A stretch of 64,000 nt of DNA from Acetomicrobium sp. UBA5826 (GTDB lineage Bacteria; Synergistota; Synergistia; Synergistales; Acetomicrobiaceae): contig NZ_DJHF01000003.1 in assembly GCF_002433005.1 (NCBI RefSeq), positions 33,475 through 97,474 on the forward strand. Reading direction: 5' to 3'. This document shows, one piece after another, positions 52,152-60,484 of the stretch. The notes under the pieces are model-generated. The model did no database searches. It was not told the origin of the DNA and worked only from the letters and a program-made list of their open reading frames with translations. The translations under genes were made by a program, and so were the position numbers. Within the stretch, counting starts at the first letter, position 1, and each line of letters begins with the position of its first letter.

Positions 52152-52976
52152 CTATTCCAAATAATCTTCTATCTTTGCTGAATAAAGGTGTTGAAGGTAT
52201 TGACTTACCGGGCCATTGACCTGGGCCAGATGCTGGCTTCCAATCCTTCTTACGGGGAGTATTTCCTTGATGCTCCCCGTTATGAACGCTTCTTGTGCTG
52301 TTGATACTTCGGAAAGCAGGGGACACCTCATCTCGACCTTCAATCCGCTTTCTTCAGCTAGTGTAATGATGATTTGGCGCATTACCCCGTCGAGCACCTT
52401 CTCTGTAGGAGCTGTGACTATCCTGCCGTCGATTACCATGAAGAAGCTGCTGCTTGAAGATTCCGTTATCTCTCCATCGGGACAGTACAAAACCTCCAGA
52501 GCCTCTTTATCGTCACTACGTCCAACATATGCAGGGAGGTAAAATACGCTTTTTATGTGCGGGAAAGGCCTGTCCATATCTATGGGAGCGAGAACTACGC
52601 CGCGTTCGTAATTTTCCCTTGGCGCCTTTTCCAACGGTTCGAATATGACAAAAAACCTCGGATGGGGAAATTGGCCATCTTCAAATACATCTCCCCCCGA
52701 GACGTATATTCGCATTTGAACGTCTTCGCAATCCATCATTGCAATGCCTTTTCTGATGACCCCGATGATTTGTTGTATATCCAAAGGGAGTTTGATTCCC
52801 AGGGCATGGGATGACTCCTCCAGCCTTTTTAAATGGATCGACATTGCATGGGGTCTTTTTCGATAGGTCCTCAAGGTGTCAAAAACGCCTACGCCTCTTT
52901 GCACGAGCAAGTCGGTTACGGGAATACTGATTTCTTCCAGAGATTTAAACTCGCCGTTGTAATAACAAAGCTTCAA
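52152..52976 (-). CDS. PLP class IV aminotransferase/aminodeoxychorismate-lyase-like
   Basis: A fold-type IV PLP enzyme of 274 residues: LLVQRGVGVFDTLRTY, the Schiff-base Lys in HIKSVFYLPAYV, and GEITESSSSSFFMVIDGRIVTAP. It could be a D-amino acid or branched-chain aminotransferase or an aminodeoxychorismate lyase. TTG 52976 (M-K-L-C-Y-Y-N-G) is 7 bases after GAGGGG, and gives the normal family start; an ATG at 53015 gives a long basic extension without ribosome site. Divergent from ilvE, an obvious relative. Confidence 0.8.
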   Translation of the reverse strand: MKLCYYNGEFKSLEEISIPVTDLLVQRGVGVFDTLRTYRKRPHAMSIHLKRLEESSHALGIKLPLDIQQIIGVIRKGIAMMDCEDVQMRIYVSGGDVFEDGQFPHPRFFVIFEPLEKAPRENYERGVVLAPIDMDRPFPHIKSVFYLPAYVGRSDDKEALEVLYCPDGEITESSSSSFFMVIDGRIVTAPTEKVLDGVMRQIIITLAEESGLKVEMRCPLLSEVSTAQEAFITGSIKEILPVRRIGSQHLAQVNGPVSQYLQHLYSAKIEDYLE

Positions 52977-53231
52977 TTTCCGTCCCCTCTTTTTGTATGC
53001 CATATATTCGACCATGGTCGTCGAGAATTATTGTAGCGAATAAATTGTCCTTTGAACATGGCTGGCAATATACTTTTCTTAAAGGCCCAGGTTTGTGCCT
53101 TAGGCATACATTGACCCGCAACTTGGCTGAAGAACAATTAAATTCTGGCTACTTTTTTATCAAACTTTATTATAATATGTATATTTGAGAGGCATTATTG
53201 CAATACAAATTATGAAGGAGGGACAAGAGTA

Positions 53232-54107
53232 ATGACTGTAGTATATGTCAATGGAGAGTTTGTTCCCAAGGAAGAAGCAAAGGTCTCAGTGTACGATCAT
53301 GGTTTTTTGTATGGCGACGGAGTGTTTGAGGGCATCAGAGCTTATGCTGGGCGCGTATTTAGGCTGGAAGAGCATATCGACAGGCTCTACGATTCGGCTA
53401 AGGCAATATGGCTAGAGATACCCATCTCTAAAGAAGAAATGATGGAAGTTTGCGCGGAAACCTGCAGAAGAAATGAGCTCAAGGATGCCTACATCAGGTT
53501 GGTCGTGAGCAGAGGAACGGGAGACCTCGGTTTGGACCCGAGGAAGTGCCCGAAAGCGACAGTAGTATGCATTGCCGATAAAATTGCCCTCTACCCCGAG
53601 GAGTTTTATCAGAAGGGCTTAAAGGCGGCTACGGCAGCCACGAGGAAAAACTACGGAGAGGTGCTTCCTCCGCAAGTTAAGACCTGCAATTATCTTCCCA
53701 ATATCATGGCCAAGATTGAATCGATAGTTGCGGGAGCCCAAGAGTGCTTCTGCATGAGCCGCGAAGGTTATTTGACGGAAGGCTCCGGCGACAATGTGTT
53801 TTTGGTTAAAAACGGTGTAGTTAAGACCCCTCACCCCGCTGCTGGAATTTTGATCGGCGTTACGAGAAATGCCGTTATAGAATTGGCCAAGAAATTGGGT
53901 TATCCCGTGGAGGAGACTTTCCTTTCGAGATATGACGTTTACACTGCTGATGAAGCCTTCGTCACCGGTACTGCAGCCGAGATGGTTGCCGTCGTTGAGG
54001 TAGATGGAAGAAAGATAGGCAATGGCAAACCAGGTCCCGTCACGGAGAAACTCAGAGAAGAATTTCGCAAGCTGGTAACTTCTGAAGGATATCCCATTTA
54101 CAAGTAA
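53232..54107 (+). CDS. ilvE: Branched-chain amino acid aminotransferase
   Basis: A 291-residue class IV aminotransferase with YDHGFLYGDGVFEGIRAY, the PLP Lys in QVKTCNYLPNIMAK, YLTEGSGDNVFLV and VFVTGTAAEMV-type C-terminus (EAFVTGTAAEMV). It transfers amino groups between leucine/isoleucine/valine and 2-oxoglutarate; in a fermenter it probably opens branched-chain amino acid oxidation. RBS AAGGAGGGACA precedes the ATG. Downstream is a hairpin before the buk/ptb cluster. Confidence 0.92.
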   Translation: MTVVYVNGEFVPKEEAKVSVYDHGFLYGDGVFEGIRAYAGRVFRLEEHIDRLYDSAKAIWLEIPISKEEMMEVCAETCRRNELKDAYIRLVVSRGTGDLGLDPRKCPKATVVCIADKIALYPEEFYQKGLKAATAATRKNYGEVLPPQVKTCNYLPNIMAKIESIVAGAQECFCMSREGYLTEGSGDNVFLVKNGVVKTPHPAAGILIGVTRNAVIELAKKLGYPVEETFLSRYDVYTADEAFVTGTAAEMVAVVEVDGRKIGNGKPGPVTEKLREEFRKLVTSEGYPIYK

Positions 54108-54125
54108 ATGCGAATCAGGCTTTTC

Positions 54126-54161
54126 GGGGCAAGACATGCTGCACTGAAGATGTCTTGCCCC
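54126..54161 (+). terminator. Hairpin between ilvE and buk1
   Basis: Perfect 12-bp stem GGGGCAAGACAT / ATGTCTTGCCCC with a 12-base loop, followed only by TTATCG, so a partial terminator or attenuator just 22 bases before the buk1 start. Confidence 0.7.
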
Positions 54162-54183
54162 TTATCGAGAGAGGAGGATGGTT

Positions 54184-55290
54184 GTGGCCTTTAATATATT
54201 GGTCATAAATCCAGGTTCTACCAGCACTAAGATAGCGTGGTATGAAGATGATGTTGAAACATGGAGAAAAACCATAACCCACGCCCCTGAAGAGTTGTCG
54301 GAGTTCGATGGCGTAATAAGCCAGTTGGACTTCAGATTAAAAGCCGTTGAAGACGCCTTGAAAGAGGCAGGGTATTCCTTCGACGATCTCGATGCGGTAA
54401 TAGGGCGCGGAGGCATAGTCGATCCGCCCATGCCTGGTGGAGTTTATCGGGTAGAAGAAGTGTTGATCGAATATTTGAAGCGTTGCAAGCCATGGGAGCA
54501 TGCATCTAACTTAGGAGGGCTGATGGCCCACTCTATAGCGCAACCCCGAAATATACCTGCCTTCATCGCCGATTCGGTGGCCACCGATGAATTGGATGAC
54601 ATCGCAAGGATCACGGGTCTTCCGGAGCTTCCTAAGTATTCCTTGGCCCATACATTAAATGTGAAATCAGTAGTGCGTAAGGCGGCCAAGGAGCTGGATG
54701 GGGATTGGCGTAAACTTCGCTTTATAGTGGCCCATTTGGGAGGAGGCTTTACGATCTGCGCCCACAGGGACGGCAGAATGGTGGATCTAAACAACGCCAA
54801 CGAAAACGGACCTTTTTCCCCGGAGCGTGCCGGGACCGTCCCCACTGGCGATTTGGTCAAACTTTGCTATAGCGGCAAATATAACGTGAAGGAACTGCGT
54901 CGAAAGCTTGCAGGCGCTTCGGGATTCGTCGGTTATCTCGGTACAAATGACGTTCGTGAGGTGAAGAAGCGCATTGAAGAGGGAGACGAAGGGGCTGCAT
55001 TGATTTACCGCGCAATGGCTTTCCAGGTGGCCAAAGAGATCGCTTCCTATTCAGCCGTATTGGAGGGCAAGGTCGATGCCATTATCATGACCGGCGGCGT
55101 GGCCTACGACGATGACTTAGTGGCCATGGTAACGGAAAGGGTACAGTGGATAGCTCCCGTTTTGGTATATCCCGGGGAAAATGAAATGAAGTCCTTAGCG
55201 GAGAACGCCTTGAGGGTTTTGAAGGGAGAAGAAAAATCCTCTTCCTATGCTGACGTCGTGGAAAATTACAGAAAAAGGGAGGTGCTTTAA
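54184..55290 (+). CDS. buk: Butyrate kinase 1
   Basis: An acetokinase-family enzyme making ATP and butyrate (or a branched acid) from the acyl phosphate. Motifs: LVINPGSTSTKIAWYED (phosphate loop), GRGGIVDPPMPGGVY, VAHLGGGFTICAH and GPFSPERAGTVP. The frame starts with ATG 54178, but GAGAGGAGG abuts it; GTG 54184 is correctly spaced and chosen. Stop is 1 base before ptb1. Part of a buk-ptb-ptb-buk cluster for substrate-level phosphorylation. Confidence 0.9.
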   Translation: MAFNILVINPGSTSTKIAWYEDDVETWRKTITHAPEELSEFDGVISQLDFRLKAVEDALKEAGYSFDDLDAVIGRGGIVDPPMPGGVYRVEEVLIEYLKRCKPWEHASNLGGLMAHSIAQPRNIPAFIADSVATDELDDIARITGLPELPKYSLAHTLNVKSVVRKAAKELDGDWRKLRFIVAHLGGGFTICAHRDGRMVDLNNANENGPFSPERAGTVPTGDLVKLCYSGKYNVKELRRKLAGASGFVGYLGTNDVREVKKRIEEGDEGAALIYRAMAFQVAKEIASYSAVLEGKVDAIIMTGGVAYDDDLVAMVTERVQWIAPVLVYPGENEMKSLAENALRVLKGEEKSSSYADVVENYRKREVL

Positions 55291-55291
55291 T

Positions 55292-56209
55292 TTGGCCTTT
55301 AAAAATCTCGATTTTCTCTTTGATAGGGCTAAGAAAGGCACCGTTATGAGAGTTGTCGTCGCTGCAGCAGAGGACGGAGAAGTGCTTGAAGCGGTCAAAA
55401 AGGCACATTCAGAAGGAATAGTTGAGGCTGCCTTGGTCGGCGATAAGGGAAGGATAGCAAGGGTCGCCGAGGAAAGGAGCATAGACATATCTTCTTTCGA
55501 GATAATTTCAGCAAAAAGCGAGGAAGAGGCGGCCGCAAAGGCCGTACAAACCGTATCATCGGGGAATGGCGATCTTTTGATGAAGGGGTTCATAAAGACT
55601 TCTACCCTGCTTAAGGCCGTATTGAATAAAGAATGGGGCTTAAGGAGCGGGAACCTGCTCTCTCATTTGTTTCTTTTCGAAGTTCCTGCCATCGATAGAG
55701 TTATAGGACTTACAGATGGGGGACTCAACACCTACCCCGGCCTTCAAGAGAAGGCTGCGATAGTAAATAACGCTGTTTGCTGTTATCATTGTTTGGGCGT
55801 CGAAACGCCAAAGGTCGCTGCCTTGGCCGCCGTAGAGGTGGTAAATCCCGATATGCCCTGCACGATTGATGCAGCCGCATTGGTCCAAATGAACAGACGA
55901 AACCAGATAAAAGGCTGCATCATCGACGGACCTCTGGCTTTGGATAACGCCTTGAGCGAAGAGGCCGCACGTCATAAGGGACTGACATCAGAAGTTGCCG
56001 GACATGCCGACATATTGCTTGTTCCCGACATAGAAGCGGGAAACTTGCTTGGAAAGGTCATCCTTTTCATGGCAAATGGAGCAGGTGCCGGAGTGGTCTT
56101 AGGCGCGAAGGTTCCCGTAGTTTTGACCAGTCGCGGAGATACGGCCCGGACTAAAGCGCTCTCCATAGCCTTGGGAGCTGTTTTGGCAAAAAGTCAGGGA
56201 ATGAAATGA
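55292..56209 (+). CDS. ptb: Phosphate butyryltransferase 1
   Basis: A phosphate acyltransferase converting butyryl- or branched acyl-CoA to acyl phosphate for butyrate kinase. The N-terminal Rossmann half (VVVAAAEDGEVLEAVKKA), LLMKGFIKTSTLLKAVLNKE, and VLLVPDIEAGNLLGKVI are family text. 305 residues. TTG 55292 is 7 bases after GGGAGGTG and chosen over an ATG at 55247 that lies inside buk1. Residues about 169-230 are identical to those of ptb2. Confidence 0.9.
   Translation: MAFKNLDFLFDRAKKGTVMRVVVAAAEDGEVLEAVKKAHSEGIVEAALVGDKGRIARVAEERSIDISSFEIISAKSEEEAAAKAVQTVSSGNGDLLMKGFIKTSTLLKAVLNKEWGLRSGNLLSHLFLFEVPAIDRVIGLTDGGLNTYPGLQEKAAIVNNAVCCYHCLGVETPKVAALAAVEVVNPDMPCTIDAAALVQMNRRNQIKGCIIDGPLALDNALSEEAARHKGLTSEVAGHADILLVPDIEAGNLLGKVILFMANGAGAGVVLGAKVPVVLTSRGDTARTKALSIALGAVLAKSQGMK
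55796..55981 (+). repeat. Near-identical tract shared by ptb1 and ptb2 (copy 1)
   Basis: 186 bases matching 56777-56962 with four substitutions, all at silent third positions; flanking parts of the two genes are clearly diverged. Confidence 0.9.
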
Positions 56210-56266
56210 AAAGATCATAAAGAAGCGATCATAGAAAAAGTATATATTATAGGGAGGTCTGCAAAG

Positions 56267-57187
56267 GTGAAACAGTTACGTTCTCTTGCTGAACTTTTAA
56301 CTTATGCAAAGGAAGTGGGACCCAAAAGGGTAAGCGTTGCTTTGGCAGAAGATGCCGAGGTTCTGGAAGCGGTTGAAAATGCCAGAAAGGAAGGCATTGC
56401 CGAGTGCATCTTGGTTGGTAACACCGACAAGATGAAGGAAATAGCCAAGGGGATTGGCATCGACCTTTCTAGCTTCCAGTTAAAGGATGTTCGCGGGAGC
56501 GAAGCCGATGTGGCCTTGGCCGCCGTAGAGGTTGTATCTTCGGGTCAAGCCGATATACTGATGAAGGGCATGATATCAACCGCTAATTTCCTTAGGGGCG
56601 TATTGAATAAAGAAAAGGGATTGAGAACGGGTTCCTTGCTGTCTCATGTTTATATACATGAAGTGGAAGGGATCGATCGTATTCTTTTCATATGTGACCC
56701 CGCATTTAACATCGCCCCCGATCTGAATGCCAAAGTCAAAATAATCGAGAATACCGTAGAACTTGCAAAATCCTTCGGCGTCGAAACGCCAAAGGTCGCT
56801 GCCTTGGCCGCTGTAGAGGTGGTAAATCCCGATATGCCCTGCACGATTGATGCAGCAGCATTGGTCCAGATGAACAGACGAAACCAGATAAAAGGCTGCA
56901 TCATCGATGGACCTCTGGCTTTGGATAACGCCTTGAGCGAAGAGGCCGCACGTCATAAGGGAATAGTTTCTGAGGTAGCGGGGCATGCCGAAGTCTTGCT
57001 CGTTCCCGACATAGAGGCGGGGAACATCTTTGCCAAGGGCATTGTCTATCTCACGAAAAACAGGACGGCCGGCCTGGTCTTGGGTGCAAAGGTTCCTGTA
57101 GTTCTTACAAGCCGTGCCGATACTGCGGAAACTAAGCTTTTGTCCATAGCGTCAGCTGTGGCTTTGGCTGCTTATAAATCAGCCTAA
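56267..57187 (+). CDS. Phosphate butyryltransferase 2
   Basis: Paralogue of ptb1, 306 residues, with the same layout (ILMKGMISTANFLRGVLNKEKG, LLVPDIEAGNIFAKGIVY, KVPVVLTSRADTAETK). GTG start 56267 after GGGAGGTCTGCAAAG. 57 bases follow ptb1. Two copies beside two kinases suggest different acyl-CoA specificities (for instance butyryl and isovaleryl), though sequence does not say which. Confidence 0.9.
   Translation: MKQLRSLAELLTYAKEVGPKRVSVALAEDAEVLEAVENARKEGIAECILVGNTDKMKEIAKGIGIDLSSFQLKDVRGSEADVALAAVEVVSSGQADILMKGMISTANFLRGVLNKEKGLRTGSLLSHVYIHEVEGIDRILFICDPAFNIAPDLNAKVKIIENTVELAKSFGVETPKVAALAAVEVVNPDMPCTIDAAALVQMNRRNQIKGCIIDGPLALDNALSEEAARHKGIVSEVAGHAEVLLVPDIEAGNIFAKGIVYLTKNRTAGLVLGAKVPVVLTSRADTAETKLLSIASAVALAAYKSA
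56777..56962 (+). repeat. Near-identical tract shared by ptb1 and ptb2 (copy 2)
   Basis: Second copy of the tract at 55796-55981; four silent substitutions in 186 bases. Confidence 0.9.
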
Positions 57188-57250
57188 AAGGGGATTGCAG
57201 GTTAAGGGAAAACGGTAAAATAGGCGCATAGAATGGGAGGAACGTCACTA

Positions 57251-58330
57251 ATGATATCGCCGAAGATATTAGCAATCAATCCGGGTTCCACCAGTACGAA
57301 GATCGCTTTTTTCGAAGGGGACAGGGAAAGTTGGCGCGAAACCCAAAGATATGACATCGATGTCCTGAAACGTTTCAACGGAATCATAGAACAGGAAAAC
57401 TTCAGGTTAGAGGAGATAAAAAGGTCTTTGAGGGCTCATGGCACCAAGTTAGAGGAGGTGGATGCCTTCGTAGGCCGCGGAGGTTTGTTGCATCCGATTC
57501 CTGCAGGTACATATGCGATCAACGATCTTATGTTGGAAGAGATGCGTGCCTGTAAATACGGCGTGCATGCAAGCAACCTTGGTGCAATCCTCGCCCACAA
57601 TTTGGCCAAGGAAGCGGGCGACAAACCCTGTTTTATTGTCGATCCTGTAGTCGTGGATGAGCTGTGCGATGAGGCAAGGATATCGGGTTTTCCGGAAATT
57701 GAGCGAAAATCTATCTTTCATGCCTTAAATCAAAAAGCGACGGCCAGAAGAGCGGCAGAGGAATTGGGAAAGAAGTACGAAGAGACCAGATTGATAGTAG
57801 CGCATCTCGGCGGAGGAATATCCGTGGGAGCTCATTTGTACGGCAGGGTGGTGGATGTCAATAATGCCTTGGACGGAGAGGGGCCCTTCTCGCCGGAAAG
57901 GGCGGGGACCCTTCCGGTAGGGCAGTTGGTCAATTATTGCTACAGCGGCAAGTGTACGCTGGAGGAAATGGAAAAAAAGCTGGTGGGCCAAGGCGGATTG
58001 GTTGCCCATCTGGGGACTAACGATGCGCGCGAAGTCGAAAAAAGGATAGCCGAGGGTGACGCCAAAGCTGAGTTGGTCTATAATGCAATGGCATATCAGG
58101 TTGCTAAAACTATCGCTGAGTATTCAGCCGTTCTTTCAGGCCAGGTCGATGGAATAATTATCACCGGAAGCATTGCCTATAGCAATAAATTCGTAGACAT
58201 GGTCACCAAACGCGTAAGCTTCATTGCTCCTATCTTTGTATATCCCGGCGAGGATGAGATGCTTGCCCTTTCGCAGGGAGCTTTAAGAGTGCTGACGGGA
58301 GAAGAAGAAGCAAAAACATATGCCTATTAG
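57251..58330 (+). CDS. Butyrate kinase 2
   Basis: Second acetokinase-family butyrate kinase, 359 residues: ILAINPGSTSTKIAFFEGD, GRGGLLHPIPAGTY, VAHLGGGISVGAH, GPFSPERAGTLP. ATG 57251 is 9 bases after GGGAGG; ATG 57233 precedes that site. It differs from buk1 throughout, unlike the ptb pair. 20 bases before the next gene. Confidence 0.92.
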   Translation: MISPKILAINPGSTSTKIAFFEGDRESWRETQRYDIDVLKRFNGIIEQENFRLEEIKRSLRAHGTKLEEVDAFVGRGGLLHPIPAGTYAINDLMLEEMRACKYGVHASNLGAILAHNLAKEAGDKPCFIVDPVVVDELCDEARISGFPEIERKSIFHALNQKATARRAAEELGKKYEETRLIVAHLGGGISVGAHLYGRVVDVNNALDGEGPFSPERAGTLPVGQLVNYCYSGKCTLEEMEKKLVGQGGLVAHLGTNDAREVEKRIAEGDAKAELVYNAMAYQVAKTIAEYSAVLSGQVDGIIITGSIAYSNKFVDMVTKRVSFIAPIFVYPGEDEMLALSQGALRVLTGEEEAKTYAY

Positions 58331-58350
58331 AGGCTAGGGGGACGAGGATT

Positions 58351-58806
58351 TTGCCACCCATGCTCAAGTTCTTTACGGGATTGTTGATGTATTCCTTTAT
58401 ATTCCCGAGGGCGTACGTTGCCGTCGTCCCGAAGGGGATAAAATGGATAAAAGATCATTTCTATGACGAGATCCCAAAGGACGTGAAATGGGCAAGAGGA
58501 TACCAGAAGTTTTTGCTTGGGTTGCTCTTTTTTTTGGAGGTGTTTTTGCAATCCTCGTGGTCTGCCTGGGTGGCATACAGAATTTTGGAGTATTCAATGA
58601 AAGCAGAATCCTATAAATGGGGTTATTTCTTGATTGGCGCTATATGCGGTGAAGCAGCCCTAGGGTACATTGCCAGGAAAGAGGAAAATGTTGACCTGTG
58701 GGTTGCTCTGCGCTCCATCATCCCCATGGGTCTGCTGATCGAATTTGTGATCAACCCCCGATTTTTAGATACGCTGTTTGGTTGGTTGGCGAATATAAGC
58801 CTTTGA
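58351..58806 (+). CDS. Hypothetical membrane protein
   Basis: A 151-residue protein with about three or four hydrophobic segments (KFFTGLLMYSFIFPRAYVAVV, FLLGLLFFLEVFLQSSWSAWVAY, WGYFLIGAICGEAALGYIA, SIIPMGLLIEFVINPRF). I do not recognise the family. It starts with TTG 58351 after GGGGGACGAGG (ATG 58360 is possible), follows buk2 by 20 bases and ends at a terminator, so it is transcribed with the buk/ptb genes. Confidence 0.75.
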   Translation: MPPMLKFFTGLLMYSFIFPRAYVAVVPKGIKWIKDHFYDEIPKDVKWARGYQKFLLGLLFFLEVFLQSSWSAWVAYRILEYSMKAESYKWGYFLIGAICGEAALGYIARKEENVDLWVALRSIIPMGLLIEFVINPRFLDTLFGWLANISL

Positions 58807-58825
58807 TCGATGGCATTTAAAGAAG

Positions 58826-58866
58826 AAAAAGCCCGCTTACGTTTATCTTTGGTAAGCGGGCTTTTT
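58826..58866 (+). terminator. Bidirectional terminator after buk/ptb cluster
   Basis: Perfect 15-bp inverted repeat AAAAAGCCCGCTTAC / GTAAGCGGGCTTTTT with an 11-base loop, between the converging membrane-protein and tpx genes. Confidence 0.92.
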
Positions 58867-58886
58867 GGACAGCAACTTATTAAGGT

Positions 58887-59402
58887 TTACTTTATCAGCT
58901 CTTTTAGTGCCTTTAATGCGGCGTCGTAATCCGGATGGTTTGTGGCCTCAGGGACAATTTGGACGTAGCGAATAACGTCGTCCTTGTCCGCTATAAAAAC
59001 TGATCTTGCAAGGAGCCGCAGTTCTTTAATCAGGACGCCCCAATTTGTACCAAAAGAGGCATCTCTGTAATCTGACAGAGCAATGACCTTCTTTATGTTC
59101 CCTGAAGTGCAAAATCTCTTTATTGCGAAGGGAAGGTCCATGGATATGTTGAGAACGACTACATCATCGGGCAGAGATGTGGCCTCTTCCTCAAACCTGT
59201 GGGCTTGAACATCGCATACGGACGTATCGAGAGAAGGCGTTACGGATATGACTTTAATCTTATTGGCGAAGTCAGATTTTTTGACTTCCCTCATGTCTTG
59301 ATCTATAACCGTGAAATCCGGGGCTTTGTCTCCCACTTTCAGCTCAGGGCCTATCAGGGTAATTGGGTTGCCGTGCATGGTAACTACACCTTTTCTTTCC
59401 AA
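58887..59402 (-). CDS. tpx: Thiol peroxidase
   Basis: An atypical two-Cys peroxiredoxin that reduces hydroperoxides. The peroxidatic Cys is in TPSLDTSVCDVQAHRF and the resolving Cys in RFCTSGNIKKV; DYRDASFGTNWGVLI is Tpx-specific. TTG 59402 follows GGGGGTGAT with 4-base spacing and gives the usual MERKGVVTMHGNP start; the ATG at 59417 is part of the leader. 171 residues. Relevant to oxygen tolerance in an anaerobe. Confidence 0.93.
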   Translation of the reverse strand: MERKGVVTMHGNPITLIGPELKVGDKAPDFTVIDQDMREVKKSDFANKIKVISVTPSLDTSVCDVQAHRFEEEATSLPDDVVVLNISMDLPFAIKRFCTSGNIKKVIALSDYRDASFGTNWGVLIKELRLLARSVFIADKDDVIRYVQIVPEATNHPDYDAALKALKELIK

Positions 59403-59423
59403 GTCTATCACCCCCATTTATAT

Positions 59424-59443
59424 TTGACATCTCTACATGTCAA
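59424..59443. promoter_or_regulatory. Palindrome upstream of tpx
   Basis: TTGACAT-6-ATGTCAA, a perfect 7-bp inverted repeat 22 bases before the tpx start. Each arm contains a -35-like TTGACA, so it may be both promoter and operator (for example for a redox regulator). Role inferred. Confidence 0.5.
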
Positions 59444-59500
59444 GTATAAATTATAATCATTTTTGATATTTAGGTCTAGCTAAATTTTATGTATACCTAC

Positions 59501-59537
59501 TTGACTTAAGGAGATATTTTATGTAAATTTACATAAA
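59501..59537 (+). promoter_or_regulatory. Promoter with 20-bp palindrome before a tiny transcription unit
   Basis: TTGACT (59501-59506), 17-base spacer, TAAATT (59524-59529). The perfect palindrome TTTATGTAAATTTACATAAA (59518-59537) lies on the -10 element, the same arrangement as at the BREX promoter. Confidence 0.6.
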
Positions 59538-59578
59538 CAATTTCGTGCTTGTGGTTGGAGGATTAAGGATGAAGATTA

Positions 59579-59686
59579 ATGGCTTGCTTTTTTGCGCTTG
59601 TTGTTGTCGGTGGATCGCTTCATGATCTACCGCGGCTCGGGGCCGCGGCTATAGAAAAGCTGTGGCCAAAGCCGAAGGCAAGTTAA
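59579..59686 (+). CDS. Candidate 35-residue small protein
   Basis: Between a palindromic promoter and a very strong terminator lies ATG 59579-TAA 59686, reading M-A-C-F-F-A-L-V-V-V-G-G-S-L then a polar tail ending E-K-L-W-P-K-P-K-A-S. The hydrophobic start suggests a tiny membrane peptide. A second ATG at 59570 (GGAGGATTAAGG before it) gives an 18-codon frame. GC-rich hairpins overlap the 3' half (CCGCGG repeated; GCCGCGGCT with AGCTGTGGC), so it could instead be a small RNA. No family recognised. Confidence 0.4.
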   Translation: MACFFALVVVGGSLHDLPRLGAAAIEKLWPKPKAS

Positions 59687-59707
59687 TTTAAAATATAAAA
59701 CTTTTTT

Positions 59708-59755
59708 AAATATTAAGAGGGCTTTCGCGCCACAGCGAAAGGCCTCTTAATATTT
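59708..59755 (+). terminator. Strong terminator of the tiny unit before cysE
   Basis: Outer 13-bp stem AAATATTAAGAGG / CCTCTTAATATTT plus inner 7-bp stem CTTTCGC / GCGAAAG with a 6-base loop, separated by one G on each side; ends in TTTT. Confidence 0.9.
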
Positions 59756-59784
59756 TACGTTAATTGCAAAGGGAGGAATGAAAA

Positions 59785-60483
59785 GTGAGAAAAATATGGC
59801 AAACGATAAAGTCAGATTATCAGGCAGTAAAAGATAGAGATCCAGCCATACCTGACGGTATAAGGGGTGCGCTTGAAATCATCTTGTGCACGCCCGGCTT
59901 TCAGGCCATTTTAGCCCATAGATTTATACACTTTCTACATACGAAACTTCGCATTCCCATTTTGCCTAGATTTCTGGGTTTAATAGTGCGCTGGTGGACT
60001 GGAATTGAAATACATCCTGGAGCAGAGATTGGCAGAGGGGTGTTCATAGACCACGGAATGGGCGTGGTCATTGGAGAAACTGCCGTTGTAAAGGACAATG
60101 TCACTTTGTTCCACGGCGTGACCCTGGGCGGAACCGGAAAAGAGAAGGGGAAGCGCCATCCGACAGTGGAAGAAGGGGCTTTTATAGGAGCTGGCGCCAA
60201 GATATTGGGGAATATTGTCGTCGGCAGGAATGCGAAGGTTGGTGCCGGGAGCGTGGTGTTGAGGGATATTCCACAAGACAGCACAGTCGTCGGAATTCCT
60301 GCCATGGTTGTCAAATACAGGGGAATTAGGCTGAGGGAAAATTTGAAGCCCTCGGAGCCCTCTTTACAACATTCGCTTTTGGTGCGCCTGGCTCAGCTTG
60401 AGGAGAGCGTGCAAATCTTACAGGAAGAAGTTGTAAATTTGAGGAATCAGCTTAACGAAAAAAACGAAAGGGAGGTCGCTTGA
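59785..60483 (+). CDS. cysE: Serine O-acetyltransferase
   Basis: Makes O-acetylserine from serine and acetyl-CoA, the first step of cysteine synthesis. The left-handed beta-helix repeats are visible from EIHPGAEIGRGVFIDHGMGVVIGE to VTLGGTGKEKGKRHPTV and IGAGAKILGNIVVGRNAKVGAGSVV; the catalytic His/Asp are in IDHGMGV and FHGVTLGG. A C-terminal coiled stretch (LAQLEESVQILQEEVVNLRNQL) follows. GTG start after GGGAGGAATGAAAA. 232 residues; one base from cysK. Confidence 0.95.
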   Translation: MRKIWQTIKSDYQAVKDRDPAIPDGIRGALEIILCTPGFQAILAHRFIHFLHTKLRIPILPRFLGLIVRWWTGIEIHPGAEIGRGVFIDHGMGVVIGETAVVKDNVTLFHGVTLGGTGKEKGKRHPTVEEGAFIGAGAKILGNIVVGRNAKVGAGSVVLRDIPQDSTVVGIPAMVVKYRGIRLRENLKPSEPSLQHSLLVRLAQLEESVQILQEEVVNLRNQLNEKNEREVA

Positions 60484-60484
60484 T

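Noticed and set aside
59570..59692. Read-through of TGA (59624) as selenocysteine, with the GC-rich hairpin as a SECIS
   Set aside because: The extended frame has no redox motif such as CxxU, and the hairpin pairs equally well in other ways; nothing supports a selenoprotein.
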